Shown here: piece after piece, positions 9,821 to 18,828 of the stretch
How the letters are laid out: each line of letters begins with the position of its first letter
Position numbering within the stretch: position 1 is the first letter of the stretch
DNA from: JAICMB01 sp035295125
GTDB taxonomy: Bacteria > Acidobacteriota > Terriglobia > Bryobacterales > Bryobacteraceae
Direction: 5' to 3'
Length of the DNA stretch: 64,000 nucleotides
Assembly (NCBI GenBank): GCA_035295125.1
Contig: DATGJP010000008.1
Span: 124,001 to 188,000 of the forward strand
Program-made: the position numbers and the translations under genes
The notes under the pieces: generated by a model
What the model saw: the letters and a program-made list of their open reading frames with translations, nothing else
What the model was told of the DNA's origin: nothing
Database searches by the model: none

Positions 9821-10591
9821 ATGAACATTCGTTATGACCAGATGGTGACCTTCGAACAGAATGCCGCCAAGAGCTTCGAAGATCGAGCGATTGACTACCT
9901 CGTCGAGCACTTTCCCGATAAATGTAATGCCATCGGATCGGAGAACCTGCCCGACCTGGTTCGTCTCGCGCGGATGCGCTCCGCAACCCACTATATCTAT
10001 GGCGAGCGCGGCATTATGATGTACCTCCATCTCATGTTCGTGCTGGGCAGCTTCTTCGACTACGATCTCATGTACCCGTGGGCCGGCCAAACCCTGGCTG
10101 GAACCGTGTATGCGAAGGAAGACCAGCGCTTGCAGGCACTGTGGGCCAAAGCGGAAGAATACCGGAAGAAGGTGATGGGTGAAAACGACGAGCACCTCGG
10201 CCGCGTGCTCAAAACGCTGCACGAGGAAGCCCGTCAATGGCCGCCGCCCTTCGTCGGTGGAACGCCAGAGGACTACGTCACTCATCGTCTCAAGGATCTA
10301 TACCCTGAGAAGACTGCTTTCGTGGGGCAGGATCGTATTAAGCTTCTCACCCAGGTGGGGCTGAAGGCTTCCCGAACCTACAGGTTGACCAATAAGAGCG
10401 GTATTTCGGCCTATACGACCTTGATGTTCATGCTTGGAACCTACTTCGATTCCGACCCGCAGTACAAGTGGGCCTCCGAAGTCCTGAAGGACGAAAGCCT
10501 GAAAGAGCCTTCGGACAAGGCGAATCGCTTGTTTTCCGAGGCTGTAAAGTATCTGGACATGTTTGCGGCGCCGGAAGCCGTGTCGGCTTAA
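9821..10591 (+). CDS. Tandem-duplicated alpha-helical protein of injection/toxin-type cassettes
   Basis: This 256-residue protein has no signal peptide and is built of two copies of one helical domain. Copy 1 (about 15-90) has SFEDRAIDYLVEHFPDKC and LMFVLGSFFDYDLMYPWA. Copy 2 (about 150-225) has PEDYVTHRLKDLYPEKT and LMFMLGTYFDSDPQYKWA. From memory, single copies of this domain occur in bacteria next to type VI or extracellular contractile-injection cargo genes, where its role is unknown. It is first in a run of five plus-strand genes whose other products fit a cargo or effector set. A chaperone or adaptor role is inference only. Confidence 0.7.
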   Translation: MNIRYDQMVTFEQNAAKSFEDRAIDYLVEHFPDKCNAIGSENLPDLVRLARMRSATHYIYGERGIMMYLHLMFVLGSFFDYDLMYPWAGQTLAGTVYAKEDQRLQALWAKAEEYRKKVMGENDEHLGRVLKTLHEEARQWPPPFVGGTPEDYVTHRLKDLYPEKTAFVGQDRIKLLTQVGLKASRTYRLTNKSGISAYTTLMFMLGTYFDSDPQYKWASEVLKDESLKEPSDKANRLFSEAVKYLDMFAAPEAVSA

Positions 10592-10612
10592 CGAAAGGAG
10601 CGATTCGGCGAT

Positions 10613-11521
10613 ATGTGCCAGTCAGGATCATCGACGAAACCGGATACGACACCGGATCCTACGCCACCGCCGATTCCGCCGCCGACCGGCTCGGTGCCGC
10701 CGAACTATCCGCCACCGCCACCGCCGATCAGTTCACTGCCGCCAAGCTATCCACCACCACCAACGCCGCCGCAGGATATACCTCCTCCGCCTCCGACCAC
10801 CGACATAAGTCCGTCGCCGCCACCTCCATCGACGCCGCCACCACCACTGCCGCCGCTGCCGCAGTCTTTAACGGACATACCATCGAGCCCACCGATCGCG
10901 AAAACGGGCTGCCCGTCGACAGAGCCGCCGCCTCCGCCGCCCGAAACGCCGGTCCCGGTTCACGTCGAAAAGGACGTCGCGCCCACTCCGATTCCCGTCA
11001 CAAAGCAACGCGAACGGGCCAAGCAAATAACGGATAAGGCGTTGCTGAAGGTGAAGGTTTATTCGAAAGGCAACGAGGCCAAAGTCATCGGCGCTGCCAA
11101 CGTCACATCGTCGCTCGTGGGCATGCGCCAAACCAAAATGGAAAACGGCATCGCTGACTTCACTGTCGTTCCCACAGGCAAGCATTCGATTAAGGTCACC
11201 CTCCAGGGCCAGATGGCCAAAGACTACAAGGTGCCGACGGATCCCGTTGAGGTGACGCTTAAGAACGGCGACAACGTCACAGTCCCCATCGAAGTCGAGC
11301 CTCAGGCATGGATCGGCGTGAAGGTTGTGGACGAGGCCGGACAGCCGGTGAAAGATGTCAAGGTCCGAATTAAACTAACCAATGGCTCTACCGTGGACGT
11401 CGATTTCAAAACCGCCACTCTGCAGCCGGACGGCAGCTATCAAACGGAGCATAATATCGATCCGGGACAGTGCGAGATTTCATGCCCCGATAATTTTGAT
11501 CTGGAGTGGCACCCGCAATGA
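10613..11521 (+). CDS. Proline-rich protein with Ig-like/carboxypeptidase-regulatory C-terminus
   Basis: The protein has 302 residues and its start is supported by a GAAAGGAG ribosome site 12 bases before the ATG. The first 130 or so residues are mostly proline, serine and threonine with PPPPP runs, a flexible linker rather than a folded domain. It has one early cysteine but no signal peptide. The C-terminal half carries two small beta-sandwich segments (about 140-220, and about 225-295 with GVKVVDEAGQPVKDVKVRI), of the kind found in carboxypeptidase-regulatory-like domains. In related cassettes such proteins accompany a LysM/peptidoglycan-binding partner, as here. Function unknown; a surface or particle-associated spacer is plausible. 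Confidence 0.75.
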   Translation: MCQSGSSTKPDTTPDPTPPPIPPPTGSVPPNYPPPPPPISSLPPSYPPPPTPPQDIPPPPPTTDISPSPPPPSTPPPPLPPLPQSLTDIPSSPPIAKTGCPSTEPPPPPPETPVPVHVEKDVAPTPIPVTKQRERAKQITDKALLKVKVYSKGNEAKVIGAANVTSSLVGMRQTKMENGIADFTVVPTGKHSIKVTLQGQMAKDYKVPTDPVEVTLKNGDNVTVPIEVEPQAWIGVKVVDEAGQPVKDVKVRIKLTNGSTVDVDFKTATLQPDGSYQTEHNIDPGQCEISCPDNFDLEWHPQ

Positions 11522-11560
11522 GCTGCTTAATTCCTGATAATCCCGCTGAGGAGGTCCGCG

Positions 11561-12316
11561 ATGCCAACTGTCGGTGATGGCGATTGCATACTCAGTATTG
11601 CGGATGCATACGGGTTCCGCGATTACCACACGATCTGGGACTTCGGTGCGAACTCTGGACTGAAAGGCACCCGGCCCAACGCCAACACGCTGCTCTTTGG
11701 CGATATGGTCGTGCCGCCTGATGCCAAGGCGAAGACCATTCAGAAGCCGACCGACAACACGCACGTTCTCGTTGTCAAAAACAAAAAGCCGGCTAAACTC
11801 ACGCTGATCCTGATCGACAAGGATGGGAATCCTCTCAAGGACAAGGTGTGGACCCTCACTGCCCCGACAGCTCTCAACGGGACAACGGGTCCGGACGGCA
11901 AGATTGAAGTTCCCAACCTGGACGTGCAGGCTACCGCGGGCGCGCTGAAGGTGACGATGTGGAAGGCCCCGGATCCGAAACCACCGGTTCCAGCGAAAAC
12001 CCTGCCCGATCCGGTCCCGTATCCGCCGCCCATCCTGGTCGAGGAGTTCAAGGACAAGAAGCCCGATCCTACCAAGCCCGAGGACTATGACGTGAACTGG
12101 ACCCTGAAGATCGGGAGTCTTCCCACGTACAACGACGCTACGGGAGTCCAGGCGCGGCTAAATAACCTCGGCTTCCGCTGTAAGCCAAAGGATGACGCCA
12201 CCAAGACAACGCAAGCGGTCAAGGTCTACCAGAACAGCATGCTCAATCAGAAGGACGGCACAGGAGCCACCGCGGACATCCAGGACGACATTCGCAATCG
12301 CCACGAGAACCCGTAA
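11561..12316 (+). CDS. LysM-like and peptidoglycan-binding domain protein of injection/toxin cassettes
   Basis: This 251-residue protein has a strong GAGGAGGT ribosome site 6 bases before the ATG. The N-terminus (GDCILSIADAYGFRDYHTIW, then LLFGDMVVPP) is the divergent LysM-like module seen in type VI and extracellular injection loci. A beta-sandwich middle follows (LILIDKDGNPLKDKVWTL) and then a C-terminal peptidoglycan-binding-1-like repeat (GVQARLNNLGFRCKPKDD). There is no signal peptide, so the protein would need a non-Sec route if it meets the cell wall. The next gene, a metalloprotease, starts 3 bases after its stop, which argues for co-translation. Confidence 0.8.
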   Translation: MPTVGDGDCILSIADAYGFRDYHTIWDFGANSGLKGTRPNANTLLFGDMVVPPDAKAKTIQKPTDNTHVLVVKNKKPAKLTLILIDKDGNPLKDKVWTLTAPTALNGTTGPDGKIEVPNLDVQATAGALKVTMWKAPDPKPPVPAKTLPDPVPYPPPILVEEFKDKKPDPTKPEDYDVNWTLKIGSLPTYNDATGVQARLNNLGFRCKPKDDATKTTQAVKVYQNSMLNQKDGTGATADIQDDIRNRHENP

Positions 12317-12319
12317 ATT

Positions 12320-14383
12320 ATGGATCGAACTGCATACGTTGCTCGCACCGCCTACGACCTGACACACGTGAACCATCTGCGCGTGCCGGAGTTTGGTGTC
12401 CTAAAGCTTTTTCTGTCCTTCGGAGGCAAGACGAGTAAATCGTATCTGCCCGATACCGCACCGCCTCCTAAGACGCCCGACACGAAGGCCACCGACGACT
12501 TCCACTTTGCTCCTGAAAAAGAAAAGCCGGAACTCAACTACACCATCGACGACAAGTTCGGCTGCATCACCAAGGCTACTATCGAGCTATTCCGGCGCGA
12601 CGTAGAAGCCGCAATCTGGAAGAAGGAACTGAAGGCCGACGAGTATACGGACGGCGACCACAAGTTCGAGTATGATGCGAAGATCGACAAAAGCACCGAG
12701 TTCCCTGAAGAGATCATCACGGTGCAGCACTCGCCGTACAAGTTCAAAATCACGCTGGAAGGCGAAAACGGCCACTCCGACGCGCTGTTTGCGTGGACCT
12801 ACTTCCACATCATGGTGCACTCCTTCGAGTTCGAGCTTGGCCCCAAGGACGTGGTGAAGGAAGCGCAGGATAAGGCGCTGTACGACACGTTGGGCGGCTT
12901 ACCCGCTGAGAACGCAAGCAGCCAAATCAAGCTGCTGAGTAACATCTTCAGCACCGGAAGCGACAAAGCTGACAACACGCTTTTCAATCAGTACAAAGCC
13001 AAATGGACCGATGGTGCAAACATTCCGGTGTTCGCGAAGATCTTCATTCGAAATGCTGCCGACGGCAAGGAAGACATTCCCAAAGCGGTGGGCAAGATCC
13101 GGCTGCTTTGGGACTATACCGATCCTGACGAAAGTATGGCTAGTCAGTTTGATAAAGCCAAGGAGTTCCTGGAACTCGCGATCGACTATTACAAGGCAAC
13201 AACGAAGCCCAAAGGCGACAACTGTCACAAAGATCGCGGCGGCAAGCGAGGCGACGCGGCCAAGTATATCTTTCCCGCTCAAGCGGGCTACGCGCCCGCC
13301 GATGCGCTGACCGCCGACACGTTTCCGTTCAAGGTCACTGCCGGTTCAACGCGCAAATGGTCTTCGTACAGCGAAACGTGGCCCACCGGCAAGCTGATGG
13401 GCAAAACGGGCGTCATGTTCCAGCCCTCGCGCATGGCAGGTGACGATTACACAATCACTGCTTACTTTCCGCACTACCGCAAGCCGGACGGAACCGACAA
13501 TCTGGATGTGGAAGATGACGAGAAGTTGAAGAGCGCAATCAAGAAGTCAACCGGGAAGTTCCAGGTGTGGCGAGAGGTTCACCTCATCAGCTATCGCAAG
13601 AAAGCGAGCACGATTCCATCGATCGCGATCGGGACTGTACAGGGATACTATGCTCCCGCATACGTGAGTATCGTCGACAAATCGGGTGCGATCGGCGATA
13701 TGCCCGACTACGACACCAAACTTCGGGCAAAGACGAACGCGCTTCCACAGGAAAAGAAACTTGCTGTTGCCGCGGGAGATCAAGGGACCATCACAAAGTC
13801 CTCCCTAAAGTTCCTGAGCTATGACGATTGGAAGAACGCGTATAAGGCTGCTACCGGCAAGAACGATGGGCAGATGAGTACCTGGTTGACGGGGCAAGGG
13901 CTCGAGACGCTGCAGAAGTATAAAACCTGGCTCGAAGCGATTACCGACGCGACAATTCCGAAGGCCTGCGACGACTATCTGTCTGCCTCCGACGGCATCA
14001 ACATCCTTCAATTTGATCTTTATTGGGAGGGCGGTGGTGGGCTGCGCAGCGGCACCAACGGGTTCGCGGCCACGAGTTTCCCCTCGGGTAGCCGCTCGAA
14101 AGCTGCGTACTTGCAGACCCGTGCTGATTACACGGGCCAGGGAAACAACAACATGCAGCAGACCACGACGCATGAAATCGGTCACATCTGCTTCCTGCCG
14201 CATGCTTTCGATGCCGGCGGGTACGTCAACGCGTTGCACGATGAGGACGCACACTGGCATAACTGCACGATGTCGTACAACTATAACGTCGAGCGAAAGT
14301 TCTGCGGTTTGTGCCTGCTGCGGCTCCGCGGGTGGGACCAGACGGGCCTCGTCAGTGCTCGCGCCAGTAACAAGAAACCATGA
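12320..14383 (+). CDS. Large metzincin-like zinc metalloprotease, probable cassette effector
   Basis: This 687-residue protein has no signal peptide or membrane segment. The catalytic site is near the C-terminus: HEIGHICFLPH at residues 618-628 gives the HExxHxxxxxH spacing of metzincins, with Phe where Gly is usual. CTMSY (Met651), 23 residues later, fits a Met-turn. The 600 residues before it are lysine- and aspartate-rich and I do not recognise them. Position directly after the LysM/peptidoglycan-binding gene and before an Ig-fold secreted gene suggests a delivered enzyme. The stop codon overlaps the next start (ATGA), so the two are likely translated together. Target unknown. Confidence 0.75.
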   Translation: MDRTAYVARTAYDLTHVNHLRVPEFGVLKLFLSFGGKTSKSYLPDTAPPPKTPDTKATDDFHFAPEKEKPELNYTIDDKFGCITKATIELFRRDVEAAIWKKELKADEYTDGDHKFEYDAKIDKSTEFPEEIITVQHSPYKFKITLEGENGHSDALFAWTYFHIMVHSFEFELGPKDVVKEAQDKALYDTLGGLPAENASSQIKLLSNIFSTGSDKADNTLFNQYKAKWTDGANIPVFAKIFIRNAADGKEDIPKAVGKIRLLWDYTDPDESMASQFDKAKEFLELAIDYYKATTKPKGDNCHKDRGGKRGDAAKYIFPAQAGYAPADALTADTFPFKVTAGSTRKWSSYSETWPTGKLMGKTGVMFQPSRMAGDDYTITAYFPHYRKPDGTDNLDVEDDEKLKSAIKKSTGKFQVWREVHLISYRKKASTIPSIAIGTVQGYYAPAYVSIVDKSGAIGDMPDYDTKLRAKTNALPQEKKLAVAAGDQGTITKSSLKFLSYDDWKNAYKAATGKNDGQMSTWLTGQGLETLQKYKTWLEAITDATIPKACDDYLSASDGINILQFDLYWEGGGGLRSGTNGFAATSFPSGSRSKAAYLQTRADYTGQGNNNMQQTTTHEIGHICFLPHAFDAGGYVNALHDEDAHWHNCTMSYNYNVERKFCGLCLLRLRGWDQTGLVSARASNKKP

Positions 14384-15915
14384 CCCGGGCGGCTCCGCGG
14401 GTTGCAATCGCCATTTGTTGGACGGTCGCTGCCACCATCGCACCATCGCAGCCGCGAACGAAAGGGAAACTTCCCGTGAAACTGACATTGCAGTTGAACA
14501 AGACCCGCTTTGCGCAGGGCGAAAGCGTCGATCTGGCGTTGAGGCTCACGAATACGGGGCCCGGTTCTATGCAAGCGCCGATCCTGGACAACAACGATAA
14601 TGATCAGCCAGTGTACATCCTCACGCGGCCGGGCCAAGCGAAGCCCGAGACGTTCACGATACGTTCCGTGAAGTCGAACTCGCCGCAGCCGCTGCCGCCG
14701 AGTCCGCCGGTAAAGCAGGAACTGCCGCCAGGCGAGTATTTCGAAACCGGATTCGACCTGCAGCAGATGAAAAAGCTGACCGAGCCTGGGCAGTACACGA
14801 TCGCCGCGAAACTGGATTGGGATGGCAACAGCGTCGCGGCGCCGCCCGTGCCCTTCACCATCGAAGCGAGCTCGTTTTTGGCGGCGACCATTTCTGTGGA
14901 CGCCGGCGTCGATTCCGCCCGCCGGCTGCGCGTCATCTGGATCGGACGCCAGGGATCGGGCCGCGCTCTGGGACAATCCTTCTTCTACGAGAAGCGGCCC
15001 GACCTCGGAGAATTCCTGCGCTCAGGTAGCTCGACCCTCCGCGGCCTAGGAGCACAGGCTCAAGACCCGTTTGCGCCGCAAACGAATTTCGATCGGGGCG
15101 CGGCGCCTGCCACCTGGTACGGGTGGCGCGAGGGCAAAACCCTTTATGCCCTGGAACTCGGGGTGGATCCCCCTCAATCTTTCGACCTTGGTCCCCAGGG
15201 CATCGAGCCTGTCTGGCCCGCGCTTATGGACTTATCCGGCGATTTGGATGTCCTCGGATTCGCAGGAGGAGCCCAGCAACTTGTGGACCTCCGATTCCGG
15301 CCAAACGGTGGCAAACCGTCAGTACTTTGGACAACGCCGCTGCCCATGAAGGCCGTATCCGGGACCGCGACCCTTTCTCTTCCCGGTCTCGACGACGCGC
15401 GCCATGCCGTGGCCGTTGGTTCAGTTGGAGATACGTTGGTGATCCAACTCGTCACCGCGACGCGGGCCGGTAAGGCGGCGGCCGGCCGCACACTGCGCCT
15501 CCGCAATGTCTACGCCTTTCCGAGTTCAACACCTGCGATTTATGTGGACCGCGACGGCCAAACGCGCGTCGCCGTAGTGATCTCCCGCAATGCCGAGGGT
15601 ACTGATCTCGCAATCCTGGACGTCACCTTCCCAGCCAACGGAGATCCCAGAAACAAAGTGACCCCGATCGAGGACACCGAAGGAAAGATCCGCTCCGCCG
15701 CTGCAGCCTTTCGTATCGCGGAAAACGGCCCGCTGGAACGTGCCTGGGCGATCCTCCTCGAAAACGGACGTCTGCTCGACAACGCTGCCCCGGCCGGACG
15801 AGCTAAAATGCCGCACCCGCCCGCCGTGCCGTTGCAGTTGCTCCGCATGTCCGGAGCGACTTACCTCCTGTTGCTAGGCGAGCAATCCGGCCCCGAGTTT
15901 GCGTCGTTGCGCTAG
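14380..15915 (+). CDS. Secreted protein with N-terminal BsuPI/Ig-like domain, partner of the metalloprotease
   Basis: This 511-residue protein overlaps the protease gene by 4 bases. Residues 1-23 form a probable signal peptide (AIAICWTVAATIAPSQP). Residues about 32-165 read as an Ig-like fold (LTLQLNKTRFAQGESVDL, ALRLTNTGPG) similar to the intracellular-proteinase-inhibitor (BsuPI) and CARDB group. The remaining 340 residues are beta-rich and could form a propeller (LMDLSGDLDVLGFAGG). Because the neighbour is a protease, an inhibitor or immunity role is worth testing, but this is inference: the Ig fold alone does not show inhibition. It is the last gene of the cassette. Confidence 0.7.
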   Translation: MTRAAPRVAIAICWTVAATIAPSQPRTKGKLPVKLTLQLNKTRFAQGESVDLALRLTNTGPGSMQAPILDNNDNDQPVYILTRPGQAKPETFTIRSVKSNSPQPLPPSPPVKQELPPGEYFETGFDLQQMKKLTEPGQYTIAAKLDWDGNSVAAPPVPFTIEASSFLAATISVDAGVDSARRLRVIWIGRQGSGRALGQSFFYEKRPDLGEFLRSGSSTLRGLGAQAQDPFAPQTNFDRGAAPATWYGWREGKTLYALELGVDPPQSFDLGPQGIEPVWPALMDLSGDLDVLGFAGGAQQLVDLRFRPNGGKPSVLWTTPLPMKAVSGTATLSLPGLDDARHAVAVGSVGDTLVIQLVTATRAGKAAAGRTLRLRNVYAFPSSTPAIYVDRDGQTRVAVVISRNAEGTDLAILDVTFPANGDPRNKVTPIEDTEGKIRSAAAAFRIAENGPLERAWAILLENGRLLDNAAPAGRAKMPHPPAVPLQLLRMSGATYLLLLGEQSGPEFASLR

Positions 15916-15941
15916 TTCTATCAGGGGACTTTGGGTTGCGG

Positions 15942-15957
15942 CGAGGCAGCTGCCTCG
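15942..15957. repeat. 16-base perfect palindrome after the cassette
   Basis: CGAGGCAGCTGCCTCG has 8-base arms and no loop. It lies 27 bases after the last cassette gene and 73 before lysE. No T-run follows, so it is not a classical terminator; it could be an operator or a small dispersed repeat. Confidence 0.4.
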
Positions 15958-16029
15958 TATTCAGAATTGGCTGAGGGGCGTTCCGGAATCTCGCTTGCGC
16001 TACACTAATCGAACCAATCCGGCCCCACC

Positions 16030-16665
16030 ATGCCAACATCATCCACTCTCGGTGTCTTTCTCCTGGCCGCTCTGACCCTGCTCCTGATCCCCGGCCCGGC
16101 CGTGCTCTACATCGTGGGCCGCAGCCTGCATCAGGGCCGCCGCGCCGGCTTTGCGTCGATGCTCGGCATTCAGGCCGGCACATTGGTGCACATTACCGCG
16201 GCGGCTTTCGGCCTTTCCGCCCTTCTGATGGCATCGTCTGTGGCGTTCTCAGCGCTTAAGTACGCCGGCGCAGCTTATCTCGTCTACCTGGGTATCAAGA
16301 CGATCCTGACCAAATCGGGCCCCCAGGAAATCGCCTCCATCCGCCGGGACAGCCTGCGCAGAATTTTCGGCCAAGGCGTCCTCGTCAGCCTGTTCAATCC
16401 GAAATCCACGCTCTTCTTTTTCGCTTTCCTGCCCCAATTCGTCGATCCCGCGCGGGGAGCTGTCGTGCAACAGGTTCTACTGCTGGGCGGACTCTTCATC
16501 CTCCTGAGCGTATTCACGGATGGGAGTTACGCTCTGCTCGCGGGCACCATGGGCCAGCAGCTACAGCGGCGTCCCAACCTCTGGCGGCGGCAACGATTTG
16601 TGACTGGAGGAATCTATCTCACTCTCGGGATTACCGCCGCATTTGCCGGCGAGCCGCGAAATTAG
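16030..16665 (+). CDS. LysE/RhtB-family amino acid exporter
   Basis: This 211-residue inner-membrane protein has about six hydrophobic segments. The family signature IPGPAVLYIVGRSLHQGRRA lies in the first loop, followed by GIQAGTLVHITAAAFGLSAL and YLVYLGIKTI. The later FNPKSTLFFFAFLPQF is the conserved third block of LysE/RhtB transporters. These export amino acids or homoserine-type compounds. The length is typical. The gene ends in a 4-base overlap with the convergent penicillin-acylase gene, leaving no room for a terminator. Confidence 0.9.
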   Translation: MPTSSTLGVFLLAALTLLLIPGPAVLYIVGRSLHQGRRAGFASMLGIQAGTLVHITAAAFGLSALLMASSVAFSALKYAGAAYLVYLGIKTILTKSGPQEIASIRRDSLRRIFGQGVLVSLFNPKSTLFFFAFLPQFVDPARGAVVQQVLLLGGLFILLSVFTDGSYALLAGTMGQQLQRRPNLWRRQRFVTGGIYLTLGITAAFAGEPRN

Positions 16666-18689
16666 TTAGGCCAATCCAGTACCAGCTTCGAACTGACATG
16701 CTTCTCGAGTTCCTTCCGGTTCAGGAAGTAAGTCGACTTAGCCTGACTCTTACTGAATAGCTTCTCTGCCTGGTCATCGAAATGTCCCGACTCCGGATGA
16801 TCGCTCTCTCCCATCGGAATGACCATGTATGACTGTGGAGGCTTGGTCAGAATCACAATCTGAGTCGAAGTCTGACCGCTTTGCCCCATCATCTCGGTGC
16901 CGGTCTTCTTAAACCCGATCGCGCGGGGAACCGCCATCCCTGCCTCGGCAACCGACCCGCCGCTAGCCGGATAAGTGTGCGCACCACCCTGCCTTCCTAC
17001 CCGGAATAACGTGCCGTACGTGGCATCCGCGGCGAACTCTGTTTTCAGCCGTTGCTCGGCCTTCGCGAGCGCCGTGCGCACCTCGTCGTCCGTCAGCGAG
17101 TCCGGAGGATCCACCGCCCGAGCGCCATTCCCCAATGCCATCTTGAACAGGTAATACCCCAGAGCTCCACGCGAATCCGAGTCGCTCCGCCGGTTCCAAT
17201 CCGCCAGCAGCTTCGCGAACTCGCTTTCCGGAGCCGCCTTGCGAATGCGAGCCTGCCAAAGCTCCGCATGCCACACCTGTGGCGAAAACGCGATTCCGAT
17301 CGCCTGCTCCGCCGTCACATTCCGCGCCGCGTCCAGCAGATCGACCATCATCTGCGCCCGCTGGTGCGTGCGATACGAGCCTTCGTTGTATAGATAGGGA
17401 TGCTCAGCATACTTCTCGGGAATCATCGGCGAATCCTTCATCATCGAGTACGGCGACACGTTGCAGTTCTGCATGTACCCCTGCGACGGATTCGTCACCT
17501 GCACCAGGTCCTCAAACGCGTGAATACCCTGCCACTCGCAATCGCCTGTGTAGCCCAGCATCGGTTTCGATGAGTCGCAGCCTTTCGGCCGAATCGGGAC
17601 GCGCCCGTTGCGCACGTAATAAATATCGCCATCCACCGTGCCGACCATGATGTTCTGCGCCATGTACTGCAAACCCGAAAGCGCCTTCTTCGCTTCCGCC
17701 AGATTATGCGAAACCGCCATTTTCCACGCGGAATCCATCAGCAGATACTCATTCGCATAAGGAATCGCCATGGCATAAGACTTCCCATCCTTGTGCGCAA
17801 CGATCGGACCGTGATGCGTCGATTCGATCTTGATATCCTGCCACTTCGTCTCATTCCCATCCTTCACGCCGATCCGTTCTGTTCGAACATCAAGCGGCCG
17901 CCACTCATCCTTAAACCGATACTTGCCGTCCTTCACATCTTCGATGAACGCATCCGACGTATCCGGCCCACCGGTAGTCATCGCGACTGACAAAAAACGG
18001 TTATGTCCCAGAGTGGGAAAAGGCAGCCCGAGAATCGCAGCCCCCGACATGTTCAACTCGCCGCCGTAAATTCGCATTTCGTAAAACCGAAATTCGCCAT
18101 ACCAGCTCAGATGCGGATCGATGACCGCGATCGGCGCATGCATCGCTGTCCGAAAGGGCGCGATCAGCATTTCGTTCGACCCGTGATACGCCACCGGATC
18201 CGGCTGCACGCCGCCCCGCAGCAAGTCGCCCGCCGCTTCCCCTTCGGGCCAACCCCAGATGATGTACCGTCCCAGCGCGACCAGCTGCCATGGCTCGAGC
18301 TTCGGAGCCCAGGCCGGCACCTGCTCCGGATGCTCCTGCATGAATTTCTTCACGCCCGCCTGGAACGCCTCGCAGATCACGCGCAGCTTGGGATCAAGAT
18401 CCTGATAGTGCTGCTCCGCAACCAGGCGGTGACGCCAAAGACGCTGCCGGTAGTCGTGAAAAACAAATTCCTTCCCGAAAGCTTCAGACATCGTGCCTTC
18501 CGCCTTGCGGTAGTTACGCAGCATTTCCTCAAGCCGGTCCTGGGCTTGCGCGTAACCGGAGGCATAGGCGGCTCCGGCGGCGGTTGATGCGAAGATATGC
18601 GGCACGCCGTATTCATCGCGGAGAATCTCTACTTTTTCAGCAGCCGCGACAACACTGAGTGACGCCAGTATACAGGCGAGTGTCTTCAT
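16662..18689 (-). CDS. Penicillin-acylase-family N-terminal nucleophile hydrolase
   Basis: The product has 675 residues from the ATG chosen here, which follows a GAAGGAG ribosome site by 6 bases and opens a signal peptide (MKTLACILASLSVVAAAEKV). The frame is open 92 codons further upstream without a signal-like start. The family layout is visible: alpha-chain start (EILRDEYGVPHIFA), spacer, then YHGSNEMLIAP, where Ser171 would be the autocatalytic beta-chain nucleophile. Later blocks LGLPFPTLGHNRFLSVAMT and THHGPIV are also typical. Such enzymes cleave amides, including beta-lactam side chains and acyl-homoserine lactones. The substrate cannot be told here. Confidence 0.9.
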   Translation of the reverse strand: MKTLACILASLSVVAAAEKVEILRDEYGVPHIFASTAAGAAYASGYAQAQDRLEEMLRNYRKAEGTMSEAFGKEFVFHDYRQRLWRHRLVAEQHYQDLDPKLRVICEAFQAGVKKFMQEHPEQVPAWAPKLEPWQLVALGRYIIWGWPEGEAAGDLLRGGVQPDPVAYHGSNEMLIAPFRTAMHAPIAVIDPHLSWYGEFRFYEMRIYGGELNMSGAAILGLPFPTLGHNRFLSVAMTTGGPDTSDAFIEDVKDGKYRFKDEWRPLDVRTERIGVKDGNETKWQDIKIESTHHGPIVAHKDGKSYAMAIPYANEYLLMDSAWKMAVSHNLAEAKKALSGLQYMAQNIMVGTVDGDIYYVRNGRVPIRPKGCDSSKPMLGYTGDCEWQGIHAFEDLVQVTNPSQGYMQNCNVSPYSMMKDSPMIPEKYAEHPYLYNEGSYRTHQRAQMMVDLLDAARNVTAEQAIGIAFSPQVWHAELWQARIRKAAPESEFAKLLADWNRRSDSDSRGALGYYLFKMALGNGARAVDPPDSLTDDEVRTALAKAEQRLKTEFAADATYGTLFRVGRQGGAHTYPASGGSVAEAGMAVPRAIGFKKTGTEMMGQSGQTSTQIVILTKPPQSYMVIPMGESDHPESGHFDDQAEKLFSKSQAKSTYFLNRKELEKHVSSKLVLDWPN

Positions 18690-18828
18690 GGACGACTCCT
18701 TCACACACCGTTCAGCCCCGAGTATATGCCGAAATCGCTGCGTCATTTCACCCAATTTGAATTTGCTATCGTTTTTTTCTTGAAATCTAAGTCGACCCAG
18801 GGTATAGATGATCGCAGGGGGTTTCTCC

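Noticed and set aside
9821..15915. Calling the cassette a type VI secretion or eCIS locus
   Set aside because: No sheath, tube, baseplate, VgrG, PAAR or ClpV gene is visible, so only a payload-like cassette can be claimed.
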